NCBI RefSeq assembly: GCF_004382795.1
Contig: NZ_SMSG01000003.1
Location: forward strand, 124,001-188,000
Direction of reading: 5' to 3'
Length of the DNA: 64,000 bases
Origin: Cumulibacter soli
GTDB taxonomy: Bacteria; Actinomycetota; Actinomycetes; Mycobacteriales; Antricoccaceae
Shown here in pieces: positions 43,507 through 52,138 of this stretch (position 1 is the stretch's first letter; the number at the start of each line of letters is the position of its first letter). Both the position numbers and the translations under genes were made by a program. A model generated the notes under the pieces. The model had not been told where the DNA came from. It made no database searches and saw only the letters and a list, made by a program, of their open reading frames with translations.

Positions 43507-44583
43507 ATGACAGCCCTGCGCTTCACTGGCGTTCTCCTGCCCACTGACGTTGAACGTGACCTGTACGTCGTCGATGGACGCATCACTTTTGACCCGGTGC
43601 CTGGGGCCGAAACCGTCACGCGGCGCGGATACATCGTGCCTGGACTCGTCGACGCTCACTGCCATTTGTGGAACTCACCGGATGGGTTCGTGCAGGCCGA
43701 CGACGTCCCGAAGCAGCGCCTGAACGCTCAGCTCACCCGAGACGGCGGCGCGACTCTGATCCGTGACTGCGGCAGTCCGTACGACCTCGGTTGGATGAAC
43801 GACGAACCCGACCTGCCGGAGGTAATCCGCGCAGGCAAGCACATCGCCCAGGACAAGCGCTATATCGCGGGCGTCTACACGCATACCGAACCGGTGGACC
43901 TCGCAGCCCAGATGACGGTAGAGGCGCGCCGTGGCGATGGCTGGGTGAAGATTGTCGGCGACTGGATCGACCGCGGCGTGGGTGATCTTGCGCCGCTGTG
44001 GGAGTTGCCTGAACTGCGTGCGGGGATGGTCGCAGCGCATGAAGCGGGGGCCAGGGTCACCGCGCACACCTTCAGCGAACAGGCGCTGCCTGATCTGATC
44101 GCCGCTGGGATCGACTGCATCGAACACGGCACCGGAATCACCGATGAGATCATTGCGTCGATGCGCGAGCATGGCACCGCGCTCGTACCGACGGTGGTCA
44201 ATATTCGGAACTTTCCCTCGATTGCCTCCGGCGCAGGGAAGTACCCGGTGTATGCCAAACACATGCTCAACCTGCACGAGCAGCACCCGCAGCGGTTACG
44301 GGCGGCGTACGAGGCAGGCATCGAAATGTTCGCCGGGACCGACGCCGGTGGTGGTATCGCGCACGGCTCCATCGCCGAGGAAGTGCTTGCGCTGAATGGG
44401 ATCGGCATGTCGCCGTACGACGCACTAGGGGCAGCTTCCTGGCGTGCCCGCGAATGGCTCAGACGGCCAGGCCTCGTCGAGGGAGCTCCGGCCGACTTCG
44501 TCTGCTTCGAACGCAACCCACTCGATGATTTAAGCGTGCTACGCACGCCCGAGCGCGTGGTCCTCGGCGGAGTCATCTACTAA
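43507..44583 (+). CDS. Amidohydrolase family protein
   Basis: A 358-aa metal-dependent hydrolase with the HxH metal motif in VPGLVDAHCHLW (residues about 40-51). VKIVGDWIDRG may hold the bridging Lys, HAHTF-like TAHTFSEQAL and CIEHGTG carry further His ligands, and GTDAGGGIAHG the Asp. Substrate unknown. ATG at 43507, ten bases after the ffh stop. An amidohydrolase gene directly after ffh is conserved in M. tuberculosis (Rv2915c), which supports orthology but not a function. Confidence 0.9.
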   Translation: MTALRFTGVLLPTDVERDLYVVDGRITFDPVPGAETVTRRGYIVPGLVDAHCHLWNSPDGFVQADDVPKQRLNAQLTRDGGATLIRDCGSPYDLGWMNDEPDLPEVIRAGKHIAQDKRYIAGVYTHTEPVDLAAQMTVEARRGDGWVKIVGDWIDRGVGDLAPLWELPELRAGMVAAHEAGARVTAHTFSEQALPDLIAAGIDCIEHGTGITDEIIASMREHGTALVPTVVNIRNFPSIASGAGKYPVYAKHMLNLHEQHPQRLRAAYEAGIEMFAGTDAGGGIAHGSIAEEVLALNGIGMSPYDALGAASWRAREWLRRPGLVEGAPADFVCFERNPLDDLSVLRTPERVVLGGVIY

Positions 44584-44740
44584 CCCCAGGTACACCGCGC
44601 TCGGTGAACGTGTCGGTCTCGTACATACCCGGCACCGACCGCCTACCAGGGCTGCTCGCCGACAACACCGCGCTCAACAGTTTCGCCGACTTCCTCAGCC
44701 TCGGGCCCAGCCGGGGTGCAGGTCACGGCCGGCTGCCCAT

Positions 44741-44746
44741 TACGAT
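44741..44746 (+). promoter_or_regulatory. -10 element of proS, leaderless arrangement
   Basis: TACGAT ends seven bases before the proS ATG at 44754, and no Shine-Dalgarno sequence lies in between. Confidence 0.5.
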
Positions 44747-44753
44747 CGTTCGC

Positions 44754-46163
44754 ATGGCGAAACGCGTTCTCACTCCGCAGTCCGAAGACTTCCCCCGTTG
44801 GTACCAGGACGTCATCTCGAAAGCGGAGATGTCCGACAACGGGCCGGTCCGCGGCACGATGGTGATCCGGCCGTACGGCTACTCCATCTGGGAACGGATG
44901 CAGGACGCGATGGACGCGCGGATCAAGGCCGCCGGCGCTAAGAACGCCTACTTTCCGCTGTTCATCCCGGAGTCCTACCTGACGCGTGAAGCTGAGCACG
45001 TGGAGGGTTTCAGCCCAGAACTCGCTGTAGTCACGCACGCCGGTGGCAAGCAGTTAGAGGAACCCGTCGTGGTGCGCCCGACCTCCGAGACCGTGATCGG
45101 CGAGTTCATGGCCAAGTGGGTCAATTCGTATCGCGACCTCCCGCTGCTGCTGAACCAGTGGGCGAATGTGGTGCGCTGGGAGTTGCGGCCACGCACGTTC
45201 CTACGGACGTCCGAGTTCCTCTGGCAGGAGGGGCACACCGCGCACACCACCGAGCAGGACGCTGCGGACTACGCCGCGAAGATCCACCGCGAGGTGTACG
45301 AGGACTTCATGGTCAACGTGCTCGCGATGCCGGTGATCCGCGGCCGCAAGACCAATGCGGAGCGGTTCGCCGGCGCGACGAACACCCTCGCGCTGGAGGC
45401 GATGATGCGCGACGGCAAGGCGCTGCAGATGGGCACCTCGCACGAGTTGGGTCAGAACTTCGCAAACGCGTTCAATATCAAGTATCTGTCCGCCGACGGA
45501 AAGCAGGAGACCTGCTGGACGGCGTCCTGGGGTACGTCGACCCGGATGATCGGCGGGTTGATCATGACGCATGGTGACGACAATGGCCTGCGGATCCCGC
45601 CGGTCCTGGCGCCTATTCAAGCCCTCGTGATGATCGTGAAGGACGGCGACGGGGTAACCGAGGCTGCCGCCCGGATCGTGGCAGACCTCAATGACGCCGG
45701 CGTCCGGGTCGAGTTGGATGATCGCACCGATACCGCGTTCGGCCGCCGCGCCGTGGACGCCGAGCTGAAGGGTATTCCGCTGCGGATCGAGGTCGGTCCG
45801 CGCGATGTCGCCGAAGGCAAGGTGACGATCGCGCGCCGGATCATCGGCGGCAAGGACCCGGTTGTGCTGGAACAGATCGCGACGTACTGCACCGATGCGC
45901 TGCAGGCCGACCAGCGGGCCCTGTACGAGGAGGCCCTGCAGCGTCGCGACGAACTTACGGTCGATGTGCAGACCGTCGATGAGGCCGAGCAGGCGGCGCA
46001 GAACGGGTTTGCGCGCATCCCGTGGGCGACGCTGGGTACCGAAGGGGAGAAGAAGCTCGCGGCGTCGGCGATCACCGTGCGTTGTCTGGTGCGCCCAGAC
46101 GGCGAGATCCCGACATCAGATGACGAGGACGGCGCGATCGCGATCGTCGCACGCGCGTACTAA
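44754..46163 (+). CDS. proS: Prolyl-tRNA synthetase (short, archaeal/eukaryote-like type)
   Basis: Charges tRNA-Pro. The 469-aa length, absence of the bacterial editing insertion between motifs 2 and 3 and the C-terminal Tyr (ARAY) place it in the archaeal/eukaryotic-like ProRS type 3. Class II motifs: TMVIRPYGYSIWERMQ (motif 1 region), VVRWELRPRTFLRTSEF (motif 2) and a motif 3 region with TSTRMIGGLIMTHGDDNG. The anticodon-binding domain spans about 290-400. ATG at 44754 follows a -10 hexamer by seven bases; the frame is open upstream to 44604 but that part is not ProRS-like. Confidence 0.95.
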   Translation: MAKRVLTPQSEDFPRWYQDVISKAEMSDNGPVRGTMVIRPYGYSIWERMQDAMDARIKAAGAKNAYFPLFIPESYLTREAEHVEGFSPELAVVTHAGGKQLEEPVVVRPTSETVIGEFMAKWVNSYRDLPLLLNQWANVVRWELRPRTFLRTSEFLWQEGHTAHTTEQDAADYAAKIHREVYEDFMVNVLAMPVIRGRKTNAERFAGATNTLALEAMMRDGKALQMGTSHELGQNFANAFNIKYLSADGKQETCWTASWGTSTRMIGGLIMTHGDDNGLRIPPVLAPIQALVMIVKDGDGVTEAAARIVADLNDAGVRVELDDRTDTAFGRRAVDAELKGIPLRIEVGPRDVAEGKVTIARRIIGGKDPVVLEQIATYCTDALQADQRALYEEALQRRDELTVDVQTVDEAEQAAQNGFARIPWATLGTEGEKKLAASAITVRCLVRPDGEIPTSDDEDGAIAIVARAY

Positions 46164-46190
46164 CCAGCCCAACCACCACGGGAGGCAATC

Positions 46191-46961
46191 GTGTTGGACG
46201 ACTTTTCGACGTACGAACGCCTGTCGATCGAGCCAGACGGCGCCGTGCTGAGGGTGTGGCTCGATCGCCCACATAATCTCAATGCGCTCGATCCGCAGAC
46301 CCTCGAAGAGATCACTCGGCTGTACACCGCCGTGCATCAATTCGACGAGATCCGGGTCATCGTCCTCGGCGGGCGAGGGCGCGCCTTCAGCGCGGGCGCT
46401 GACCTGAAGAATCATCCGTCCCGGCCGGCGCCGGACGATCCACCGCGCAAGCACCGCTGGATCGCGCAGACCGGGCACCGCGCCATTCAGGCGATCCTGG
46501 ACTGCCCGGCGATCACCGTGGCGAGGCTGCACAATCACGTCATCGGCGGCGCTGTGCTGCTGGCGGCGGCGAGCGATTTTCGGATCGGCGCCGATGACAC
46601 GGTGTTTCGGTTGCCTGAGGTCGAGATCGGCCTGCCGTTGTCCTGGGGCGGTACGCCGCTACTGATCAACGAGATCGGTGCCGCGCGTGCCCGGGAAATG
46701 ATCGTGATGTGTAGGCCGTTCCCGGCCGAGGAAGCGCACCGGCTCGGCCTCCTGCACAGCGTCGTACCGGCCAACGACGTCGATGCCGAGGTCGACCGGT
46801 GGGTCGAGCGGCTCCTGTCGTTGCCGCATTACCCGGTGGAAGCGAGTAAGCATCAGTTTCAGCGGTACGCCGCAGCGCAGCGGATGGCCGACCTGTCACA
46901 GACGGACGCCGACGTCTACCAAGCTTCGCTGCCGCGGATCCAACAGGGGCCGCTGCGGTAG
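46191..46961 (+). CDS. Enoyl-CoA hydratase/isomerase family protein
   Basis: A 256-aa crotonase-fold protein, probably hydrating or isomerising an enoyl-CoA. The oxyanion-hole segment GGRGRAFSAGADLKN is at about residues 61-75. The second conserved block, VARLHNHVIGGAVLLAAASDFRIGA followed by LPEVEIGLPLSWGG, carries an acidic residue at the usual catalytic place. GTG at 46191 has GGGAGG eight bases upstream. Downstream it converges with the HAD gene across a hairpin. Substrate cannot be told from sequence. Confidence 0.92.
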   Translation: MLDDFSTYERLSIEPDGAVLRVWLDRPHNLNALDPQTLEEITRLYTAVHQFDEIRVIVLGGRGRAFSAGADLKNHPSRPAPDDPPRKHRWIAQTGHRAIQAILDCPAITVARLHNHVIGGAVLLAAASDFRIGADDTVFRLPEVEIGLPLSWGGTPLLINEIGAARAREMIVMCRPFPAEEAHRLGLLHSVVPANDVDAEVDRWVERLLSLPHYPVEASKHQFQRYAAAQRMADLSQTDADVYQASLPRIQQGPLR

Positions 46962-46982
46962 CACGCTACGACACGCGCGGCC

Positions 46983-47019
46983 GCGGACCCGGCGGAGAAG
47001 TAGGTACCGCCAAGTCCGC
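46983..47019. terminator. Hairpin between convergent genes, probable bidirectional terminator
   Basis: Outer stem GCGGAC (46983-46988) with GTCCGC (47014-47019) and inner stem GGCGG (46991-46995) with CCGCC (47007-47011). It lies between the stops of the hydratase gene (plus) and the HAD gene (minus). Confidence 0.55.
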
Positions 47020-47033
47020 GCCGATGCAGTGAC

Positions 47034-47687
47034 CTATCGCAGTGGGATACCGAGGATGCCCTCGAGGTCGCTGATCGCCTGCTCGGCGCCGAGCACCTTG
47101 ATCGTTTGCATGCCCATCGCCTTGGCGGGTTTGAGGTTGATCCCCAGATCATCGAGATACACGCACTCGTCCGGCTGGACGCCGAGGGTCTCGCACGCTG
47201 TCGTGTAGAACTTCGGCTCTGGTTTGCGGAAACCGACCTTGCTGGATTCAATGATGGCCTCGAACCGCGCGTACACCTCGGTCACGTCGGCGCGCTCGTT
47301 GGCCGTCGGGTCGATCTTGTCGCTCTTGCTGACGTTGTTGGTCAGGCACGCGGTGCGGTAACCGGCCTCGATCACCTTGTCGAGGGCGCGGACCATTTCC
47401 GGGCGCACCTGGCCGGCCAGCAGCGCAAGCACATCGGCGCCACGGACCTCGTGCCCGAGCGCGGCTGACTCTTCGGCGAAAGCGACGTCAAACTCGCCGT
47501 GGTTGACCTCCGACCGCTCCAACCGTGCCCACGCGTTCGCATCGGGATTGGTCGCGTTCACGGTCCGGATGAAGTCGGCCGGAAGCCCGTGCTGCGCCTC
47601 GTATTCGTTGAACGCATCGAACGGGCTCGACAGGATGACCCCGCCGAAATCCCACAGTACGGCCTTGATGTCCTTCGCTTCAGTCAT
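47034..47687 (-). CDS. HAD-family hydrolase (IA type)
   Basis: A 217-aa haloacid-dehalogenase-fold protein. Motif I is VLWDFGGVILSS: the nucleophile Asp is present but the second Asp of the usual DxD is Gly, as in the phosphatase-like N-terminal domains of soluble epoxide hydrolase and ACAD10. Motif II is ACLTNNVS, motif III Lys lies in ESSKVGFRKPEPKFY and motif IV is CVYLDDLGINLKPA. Substrate unknown. It lies 33 bases downstream of gabD on the same strand, so the two may be co-transcribed. Confidence 0.9.
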   Translation of the reverse strand: MTEAKDIKAVLWDFGGVILSSPFDAFNEYEAQHGLPADFIRTVNATNPDANAWARLERSEVNHGEFDVAFAEESAALGHEVRGADVLALLAGQVRPEMVRALDKVIEAGYRTACLTNNVSKSDKIDPTANERADVTEVYARFEAIIESSKVGFRKPEPKFYTTACETLGVQPDECVYLDDLGINLKPAKAMGMQTIKVLGAEQAISDLEGILGIPLR

Positions 47688-47720
47688 GCGGACACCCTAC
47701 GGAACGGCCGAATCCGGACC

Positions 47721-49190
47721 TCAGCGAACCCCGCCCAGGCATAAGTACTTCATCGAAAGGTACTCGTCCATGCCATGCCGAGAGCCTTCGCGACCGAATC
47801 CGGACTGCTTCACGCCCCCGAACGGACCAACCTCGTTCGAGATCAAGCCGGTATTGATCCCGACGATGCCGTACTCGAGTTGCTCGCTGATACGCCAGTA
47901 CCGGTTCAAGTCGTTCGTGTACACGTACGACGCCAAGCCGAATTCGCTGTCATTTGCCATCGCCACAGCCTGCGCATCGTCGTCGAAGACGAAGACCGGG
48001 GCGAGCGGGCCAAACGTCTCCTCGTGGGCCAGCAGCATGTCCGATGACGCCCCGGACAGCACGATCGGCTCGACCAGCCTGTTTCCCTCGGTCGGAGCGG
48101 CACCGGCGCGGATCTTCGCGCCCTTCGCCATCGCGTCCTGAAGGTGCGCGCGCACCTTCTGCACGGCGGTGGCGGAGATCAGCGGGCCGATGGTCACCCC
48201 ATCGGCAAACCCGTCTCCGACGCGAAGTTGGCTCACCTTCGCCGCCAACTTCTCGACGAACTCGTCGTGTACCCCGCGCTGCACGTAGATCCGGTTTGCG
48301 CACACGCAGGTCTGTCCGGCATTGCGGTATTTCGAGGCGATTGCGCCGTCGACGGCGGCGTCGAGGTCGGCGTCGTCAAAGACGATGAACGGGGCGTGCC
48401 CGCCCAACTCCAGAGCCAAGCGCTTCACCGTCTGCCCGCACTGTTCCATCAGCACCCGACCGACATTGGTGGAGCCGGTGAACGACAAATGCCGCACGTC
48501 CTGCGATGCGCAGAGCACCTTACCGACCTCGCCCGAATGCGAACTGGTGACGACATTCAGGACCCCGGCCGGCAGCCCTGCGCGTTCGGCGAGTTCGGCC
48601 AGCGCCAGGGCACACAGCGGTGTCTCGGAAGCCGGTTTCAGGACCATGGTGTTTCCGGCGGCCAATGCCGGAGCCGCCTTCCGCGTGATCATCGCGATCG
48701 GGAAGTTCCATGGCGTGATCGCCGCGCATACGCCAATCGGCTGCTTGAGTACGGCGATCCGCTGATCGCGCCCGACCGGCGCAGGCAGGTCCCCGGTGAC
48801 CCGCTTGGCCTCCTCGGCGAACCATTCGATGAACGAGGCGCCGTACGCCACCTCGCCCTTCGCCTCGGCGAGCGGTTTTCCTTGTTCGTAGGTCATCAGC
48901 GCGCCGAGATCAACCTGGTGCTCCATGATCAGGTCGAACCAGCGGCGCAGGACGGCGGCGCGTTCTTTGCCCGTGAGCGACTGCCATCCGCCGAGCGCCT
49001 GTCGGGCGGCACCGATCGCTTTCTCCGTCTGAGCCGCGGTGAGGTCGGCGACGTTCACCAGCACCTTGCCGGTCGACGGATTACGCACCTCGAAGGTCGC
49101 CTTATCGCTGCCGTGCACCCACTTACCGCCGATGTAGGCTTCGGTCTTGATCAAAGTCGTGTCGTTGATGTGCTTCATCTGCTCAGCCAT
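47721..49190 (-). CDS. gabD: Succinate-semialdehyde dehydrogenase-like aldehyde dehydrogenase
   Basis: A 489-aa NAD(P)-dependent aldehyde dehydrogenase. Cofactor-binding ITPWNFPIAMITRKAAPALA, FTGSTNVGRVL, catalytic Glu in LALELGGHAPFIVFDDAD and catalytic Cys in NAGQTCVCANRIYVQ are intact. The RKAAPALAAGN and FDDADLDAAV segments favour the GabD group, oxidising succinate semialdehyde to succinate, but related semialdehyde specificities cannot be excluded. ATG at 49190 follows GGAAGA; GTG at 49199 would be too close to that site. No GABA transaminase lies nearby. Confidence 0.88.
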   Translation of the reverse strand: MAEQMKHINDTTLIKTEAYIGGKWVHGSDKATFEVRNPSTGKVLVNVADLTAAQTEKAIGAARQALGGWQSLTGKERAAVLRRWFDLIMEHQVDLGALMTYEQGKPLAEAKGEVAYGASFIEWFAEEAKRVTGDLPAPVGRDQRIAVLKQPIGVCAAITPWNFPIAMITRKAAPALAAGNTMVLKPASETPLCALALAELAERAGLPAGVLNVVTSSHSGEVGKVLCASQDVRHLSFTGSTNVGRVLMEQCGQTVKRLALELGGHAPFIVFDDADLDAAVDGAIASKYRNAGQTCVCANRIYVQRGVHDEFVEKLAAKVSQLRVGDGFADGVTIGPLISATAVQKVRAHLQDAMAKGAKIRAGAAPTEGNRLVEPIVLSGASSDMLLAHEETFGPLAPVFVFDDDAQAVAMANDSEFGLASYVYTNDLNRYWRISEQLEYGIVGINTGLISNEVGPFGGVKQSGFGREGSRHGMDEYLSMKYLCLGGVR

Positions 49191-49427
49191 ACCCGCCACT
49201 CTTCCATCGCATCACCGTCCGTGCACGCTGTGCTGTTGGGCACGTTCCGGCACCGCCTGACTCCCGGATTCCGCGATCGTCTGGCAGAATGAACAGGTTG
49301 ATTTCTACGGATGCATCGGGCCCTCTACCTGACTTTGCGCCGTGGACTCACCCGGGCTTCGCCCGCACGCAACCCCACGCGTGCGTCGTAACGCCCGACC
49401 CAATACCAAGATGGAGCACTAAAACAC

Positions 49428-49880
49428 GTGGCAACCAAGATCAAGCTCATGCGCCTGGGCAAGGTCCGCGCACCGTACTACCGCATCGTCGTCGCCGACG
49501 CGCGCACCAAGCGCAACGGCCGTTCGATCGAGACGATCGGCAAGTACCACCCCAAGGAAGAGCCCTCGTTCATCGAGGTCGACTCCGAGCGCGCGCAGTA
49601 CTGGCTGGGCGTCGGCGCGCAGCCGACCGAGGCCGTAGCGGCGATCCTCAAGGTCACCGGTGACTGGCAGAAGTTCAAGGGCGAGCCTGCTCCCGAGCCG
49701 ATGAAGGTTCGCGCGCCGAAGGAAGACAAGAAGGCCAAGTACGAGGCGGCGCTCGCTGGCGCCATGGCCGAGGCCGAGTCCGGTAAGGGCGCGGCGACCA
49801 CGCCGAAGAAGAAGGCCATCAAGGACGAGCCAAAGGCTGCGGAGCCCTCGGCTGACGCGCCGGCCGAGGACGCCAAGTAG
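49428..49880 (+). CDS. rpsP: 30S ribosomal protein S16
   Basis: bS16, a small-subunit assembly protein. The 150-aa chain has the conserved core ([48 protein letters not shown]; residues 1-85) followed by an actinobacterial extension of about 65 residues that turns Lys/Ala/Glu-rich. GTG at 49428, 12 bases after GGAG. It is the first gene of the rpsP-khpA-rimM-trmD group. The 237-base upstream gap contains a small CGGGC-TTC-GCCCG hairpin near 49353-49365 and must hold the promoter. Confidence 0.97.
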   Translation: MATKIKLMRLGKVRAPYYRIVVADARTKRNGRSIETIGKYHPKEEPSFIEVDSERAQYWLGVGAQPTEAVAAILKVTGDWQKFKGEPAPEPMKVRAPKEDKKAKYEAALAGAMAEAESGKGAATTPKKKAIKDEPKAAEPSADAPAEDAK

Positions 49881-50113
49881 TGCTGGAAGAGGCCCTCTCG
49901 CATCTGGTGCGCGGCATCGTCGCCAACCCTGACGACGTTCAGGTCGACATGGTCACCACCCGTCGCGGGCGGGTGCTGGAGATCCGGGTCAACCCTGAAG
50001 ATCTCGGCAAGGTGATCGGTAGAAGCGGTCGCACGGCCAAGGCATTGCGCCAGGTCGTCTCGGCGGTCGGCGGTAAAGGTATCCGCGTCGACGTCGTCGA
50101 CGTCGACGAGTAG
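49880..50113 (+). CDS. khpA: KH-domain RNA-binding protein KhpA
   Basis: A 77-aa single KH-domain protein, an RNA chaperone that partners with KhpB in Gram-positive bacteria. The KH core is RVNPEDLGKVIGRSGRTAKALRQV with the GxxG loop (GRSG). GTG at 49880 overlaps the rpsP stop by one base, so translation is probably coupled. Its position between rpsP and rimM is conserved in actinobacteria and firmicutes. Two strong RNA hairpins follow before rimM. Confidence 0.95.
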   Translation: MLEEALSHLVRGIVANPDDVQVDMVTTRRGRVLEIRVNPEDLGKVIGRSGRTAKALRQVVSAVGGKGIRVDVVDVDE

Positions 50114-50145
50114 CCGAGACGCCAATACGAAGAGGCATCACTACG

Positions 50146-50185
50146 CTGTGGGCAGGCTCCGATTCACTCGGAAGCTTGCCCACAG
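50146..50185 (+). repeat. Hairpin 1 between khpA and rimM
   Basis: CTGTGGGCA (50146-50154) is perfectly complementary to TGCCCACAG (50177-50185). The stem continues inward through GCT/AGC and CCGA/TCGG with one bulged A (50172) to a 5-base loop. No T-run follows. Confidence 0.75.
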
Positions 50186-50191
50186 TGCATT

Positions 50192-50215
50192 TGCTCGGTC
50201 ATCGGTGACCGAGCA
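50192..50215 (+). repeat. Hairpin 2 between khpA and rimM
   Basis: TGCTCGGTCA (50192-50201) and TGACCGAGCA (50206-50215) form a perfect 10-bp stem with a 4-base loop, six bases after hairpin 1 and before the rimM AGGAG. It could be a terminator without U-tract, an RNase processing site or a protein-binding RNA. Confidence 0.75.
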
Positions 50216-50232
50216 ATCGACAGGAGATCGCG

Positions 50233-50748
50233 ATGGAACTCGTCATCGGGCGAATCGGTAAGGCGCACGGGCTCCGTGGTGAAGTGACGATCGGAATTCG
50301 CACCGACGACCCGGACGAGCGCTTCGCCCCCGGTGCCGTCCTGCGCACCGACCCAGTTGAGCGTGGTCCACTGACGGTCGGCTCCGCGCGCTATATCGGT
50401 GGAAACAAGTTGGTGCTCGCTTTCGACGGTTACACCGACCGCACTGCCGCTGAACAGTTGCGCGGCATCATGCTGGTGATCGATTCCGACGACCTTCCTG
50501 ATCTCGACAGCGACGACGATTTCTACGACCACGAACTCGAGGGAATGCGTGTCCTGGGCGAGGATGGCGATGAGGTCGGCACCGTCGAGCAAGTCATTCA
50601 CGGTGCGGGCGGCGACACCTTGGCCGTACGTCGTTCTGACTCGCGTCGCGAAGTTCTCATTCCGTTTGTGCGCAGCATTGTCCCGCGGATAGATCGTGCG
50701 GCGCGGACGATGACGATTACCCCGCCGGACGGACTGCTCGAACTATGA
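50233..50748 (+). CDS. rimM: Ribosome maturation factor RimM
   Basis: Binds S19 and helps mature the 30S head. The 171-aa protein has the N-terminal RimM barrel ([23 protein letters not shown]) and a C-terminal PRC-barrel ([20 protein letters not shown] to [15 protein letters not shown]). ATG at 50233 follows AGGAG. The stop overlaps trmD by four bases. The two hairpins upstream may set its level apart from rpsP-khpA. Confidence 0.96.
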   Translation: MELVIGRIGKAHGLRGEVTIGIRTDDPDERFAPGAVLRTDPVERGPLTVGSARYIGGNKLVLAFDGYTDRTAAEQLRGIMLVIDSDDLPDLDSDDDFYDHELEGMRVLGEDGDEVGTVEQVIHGAGGDTLAVRRSDSRREVLIPFVRSIVPRIDRAARTMTITPPDGLLEL

Positions 50749-51491
50749 ACATCGACGTCCTCACCGTCTTTAGTGAGTATTTAGCCCCGCTGCATCAGTC
50801 CCTGGTCGGTAAGGCAATCGAGCGCGGCGACATCACGCTCGGTGTGCACAACCTGCGGGACTGGACCTCCGATGTGCACCACAGCGTCGACGACGCTCCG
50901 TATGGCGGCGGGCCCGGGATGGTCATGACCCCCACGGTGTGGGGGGATGCCTTGGATGAGGTGCTGCGGGCCGATTCGACCCTGATCGTGCCGACGCCGG
51001 CGGGTCAACTGTTCAACCAGGAACTTGCCGCCGAACTGGCAGGGGCGGAGCATCTCGTCTTCGCGTGCGGTCGCTACGAAGGCATCGACCAGCGGGTCGC
51101 GCAGGACGCCGCCCGCCGAGTACGTGTCCTTGAGGTTTCCATCGGCGACTACGTGCTCGCGGGTGGGGAAGTCGCTGTCCTGGTCATGGTGGAGGCGATC
51201 GCCCGCTTGATTCCCGGTGTCCTGGGCAATCGCGACTCCGCGCGGTTCGACTCACACTCTGATGGGCTGCTCGAGGGCCCGTCGTACACCCGACCCGAGC
51301 AGTGGCGCGGGTTGAGCGTGCCCGAGGTGTTGCGTTCGGGTAACCACGCCGCGATCGAGCGGTGGCGCCGCGACGAATCGTTGCGACGCACTGCACTGCG
51401 ACGGCCGGACCTGTTGGCCGCGTACGACGAGAACCTGCTCGATCAGCACGATCGGGCGGTCCTGGCGAGCGTTGAGAATGCGGAAGCGTAG
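50745..51491 (+). CDS. trmD: tRNA (guanine-37-N1)-methyltransferase
   Basis: Methylates G37 next to the anticodon, preventing frameshifts. The 248-aa SPOUT (trefoil-knot) enzyme has [13 protein letters not shown], the SAM-binding knot segments [14 protein letters not shown] and [14 protein letters not shown] (here [17 protein letters not shown]), and the C-terminal [10 protein letters not shown] with [14 protein letters not shown] overlap with rimM. The group rpsP-khpA-rimM-trmD ends here; rplS has its own leader. Confidence 0.97.
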   Translation: MNIDVLTVFSEYLAPLHQSLVGKAIERGDITLGVHNLRDWTSDVHHSVDDAPYGGGPGMVMTPTVWGDALDEVLRADSTLIVPTPAGQLFNQELAAELAGAEHLVFACGRYEGIDQRVAQDAARRVRVLEVSIGDYVLAGGEVAVLVMVEAIARLIPGVLGNRDSARFDSHSDGLLEGPSYTRPEQWRGLSVPEVLRSGNHAAIERWRRDESLRRTALRRPDLLAAYDENLLDQHDRAVLASVENAEA

Positions 51492-51527
51492 TCAACGTCA
51501 CCATGCCGCGCGCACCCCGGTGTTGGA

Positions 51528-51556
51528 TTCAACAGGCCGATAAGGCACACTAGACA
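51528..51556 (+). promoter_or_regulatory. Promoter of rplS
   Basis: TTCAAC (51528-51533), 17-base spacer, TAGACA (51551-51556). This is the best-spaced -35/-10 pair in the window. It would give an untranslated leader of about 115 bases, which contains a possible TGACC/GGTCA pairing just before the gene. Confidence 0.5.
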
Positions 51557-51676
51557 GGTTGCCATTTAGCCGGAGTTGCGTTCTGCGCCGCGGCAGGTGA
51601 CCACTTGAGACTTCGTGCTCGTGCCATCGTGGTGCGGTCACACCATGTACAGGTAGACGAAGGAAGCGACACGACT

Positions 51677-52024
51677 ATGAACGTCCTCGACGATATCGAC
51701 CGCGAGCTACTCCGCGACGACATCCCCGAGTTCCGTGCTGGCGACACCCTTAAGGTGCGCGTCAAGGTTATCGAGGGAACTCGCTCGCGTATCCAGGACT
51801 TCACCGGCGTCGTGATCCGCCGCCACGGCGAAGGCGCCCGCGAGACGTTCACCGTCCGCAAGGTCTCCTCGGGCGTCGGCGTAGAGCGCACGTTCCCGGT
51901 GCACACCCCGGTCATCGAGGCCATTGAGGTCATGACCCGCGGCGATGTGCGTCGTGCGAAGCTGTACTACTTGCGCAACCTGCGCGGCAAGGCAGCCAAG
52001 ATCAAGGAGCGTCGCTTCAAGTAA
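51677..52024 (+). CDS. rplS: 50S ribosomal protein L19
   Basis: bL19, located at the subunit interface. The 115-aa chain shows [56 protein letters not shown] and the basic C terminus [23 protein letters not shown] at 51677 is chosen because the product then begins like other L19 proteins; the open frame extends to 51605 without similarity. A strong UUCG-loop hairpin follows the stop, so it is probably a monocistronic unit. Confidence 0.97.
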   Translation: MNVLDDIDRELLRDDIPEFRAGDTLKVRVKVIEGTRSRIQDFTGVVIRRHGEGARETFTVRKVSSGVGVERTFPVHTPVIEAIEVMTRGDVRRAKLYYLRNLRGKAAKIKERRFK

Positions 52025-52037
52025 GCGGAGCTCAGAT

Positions 52038-52071
52038 GAACGCGGGAGTGGCTTCGGCCGCTCCCGCGTTC
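52038..52071 (+). terminator. Strong hairpin with UUCG loop after rplS
   Basis: GAACGCGGGAG (52038-52048) and CTCCCGCGTTC (52061-52071) pair perfectly; TGGC/GCCG extends the stem to a TTCG tetraloop. It starts 14 bases after the rplS stop. No T-run follows, but the fold is very stable. Confidence 0.7.
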
Positions 52072-52125
52072 GTCATTGGTGCCGCTGCTCGGCACGGCCT
52101 CACCTGTGCCGCGCAAAGGCTGGAA

Positions 52126-52131
52126 TAGGCT
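52126..52131 (+). promoter_or_regulatory. -10 element of lepB, leaderless arrangement
   Basis: TAGGCT ends seven bases before the lepB ATG at 52139, downstream of the rplS terminator. No Shine-Dalgarno is present in the remaining gap. Confidence 0.35.
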
Positions 52132-52138
52132 GAACCTG

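Noticed and set aside
48144-49292. Open frame of 382 codons on the plus strand opposite gabD
   Set aside because: His/Arg/Gly-rich composition and no recognisable domain; the minus-strand aldehyde dehydrogenase is complete with all catalytic residues.
50101-50113. Repeat-like GTCGACGTCGTCGACGTCGACG at the end of khpA
   Set aside because: It is coding sequence for alternating Val/Asp residues at the KhpA C terminus, not an independent repeat element.
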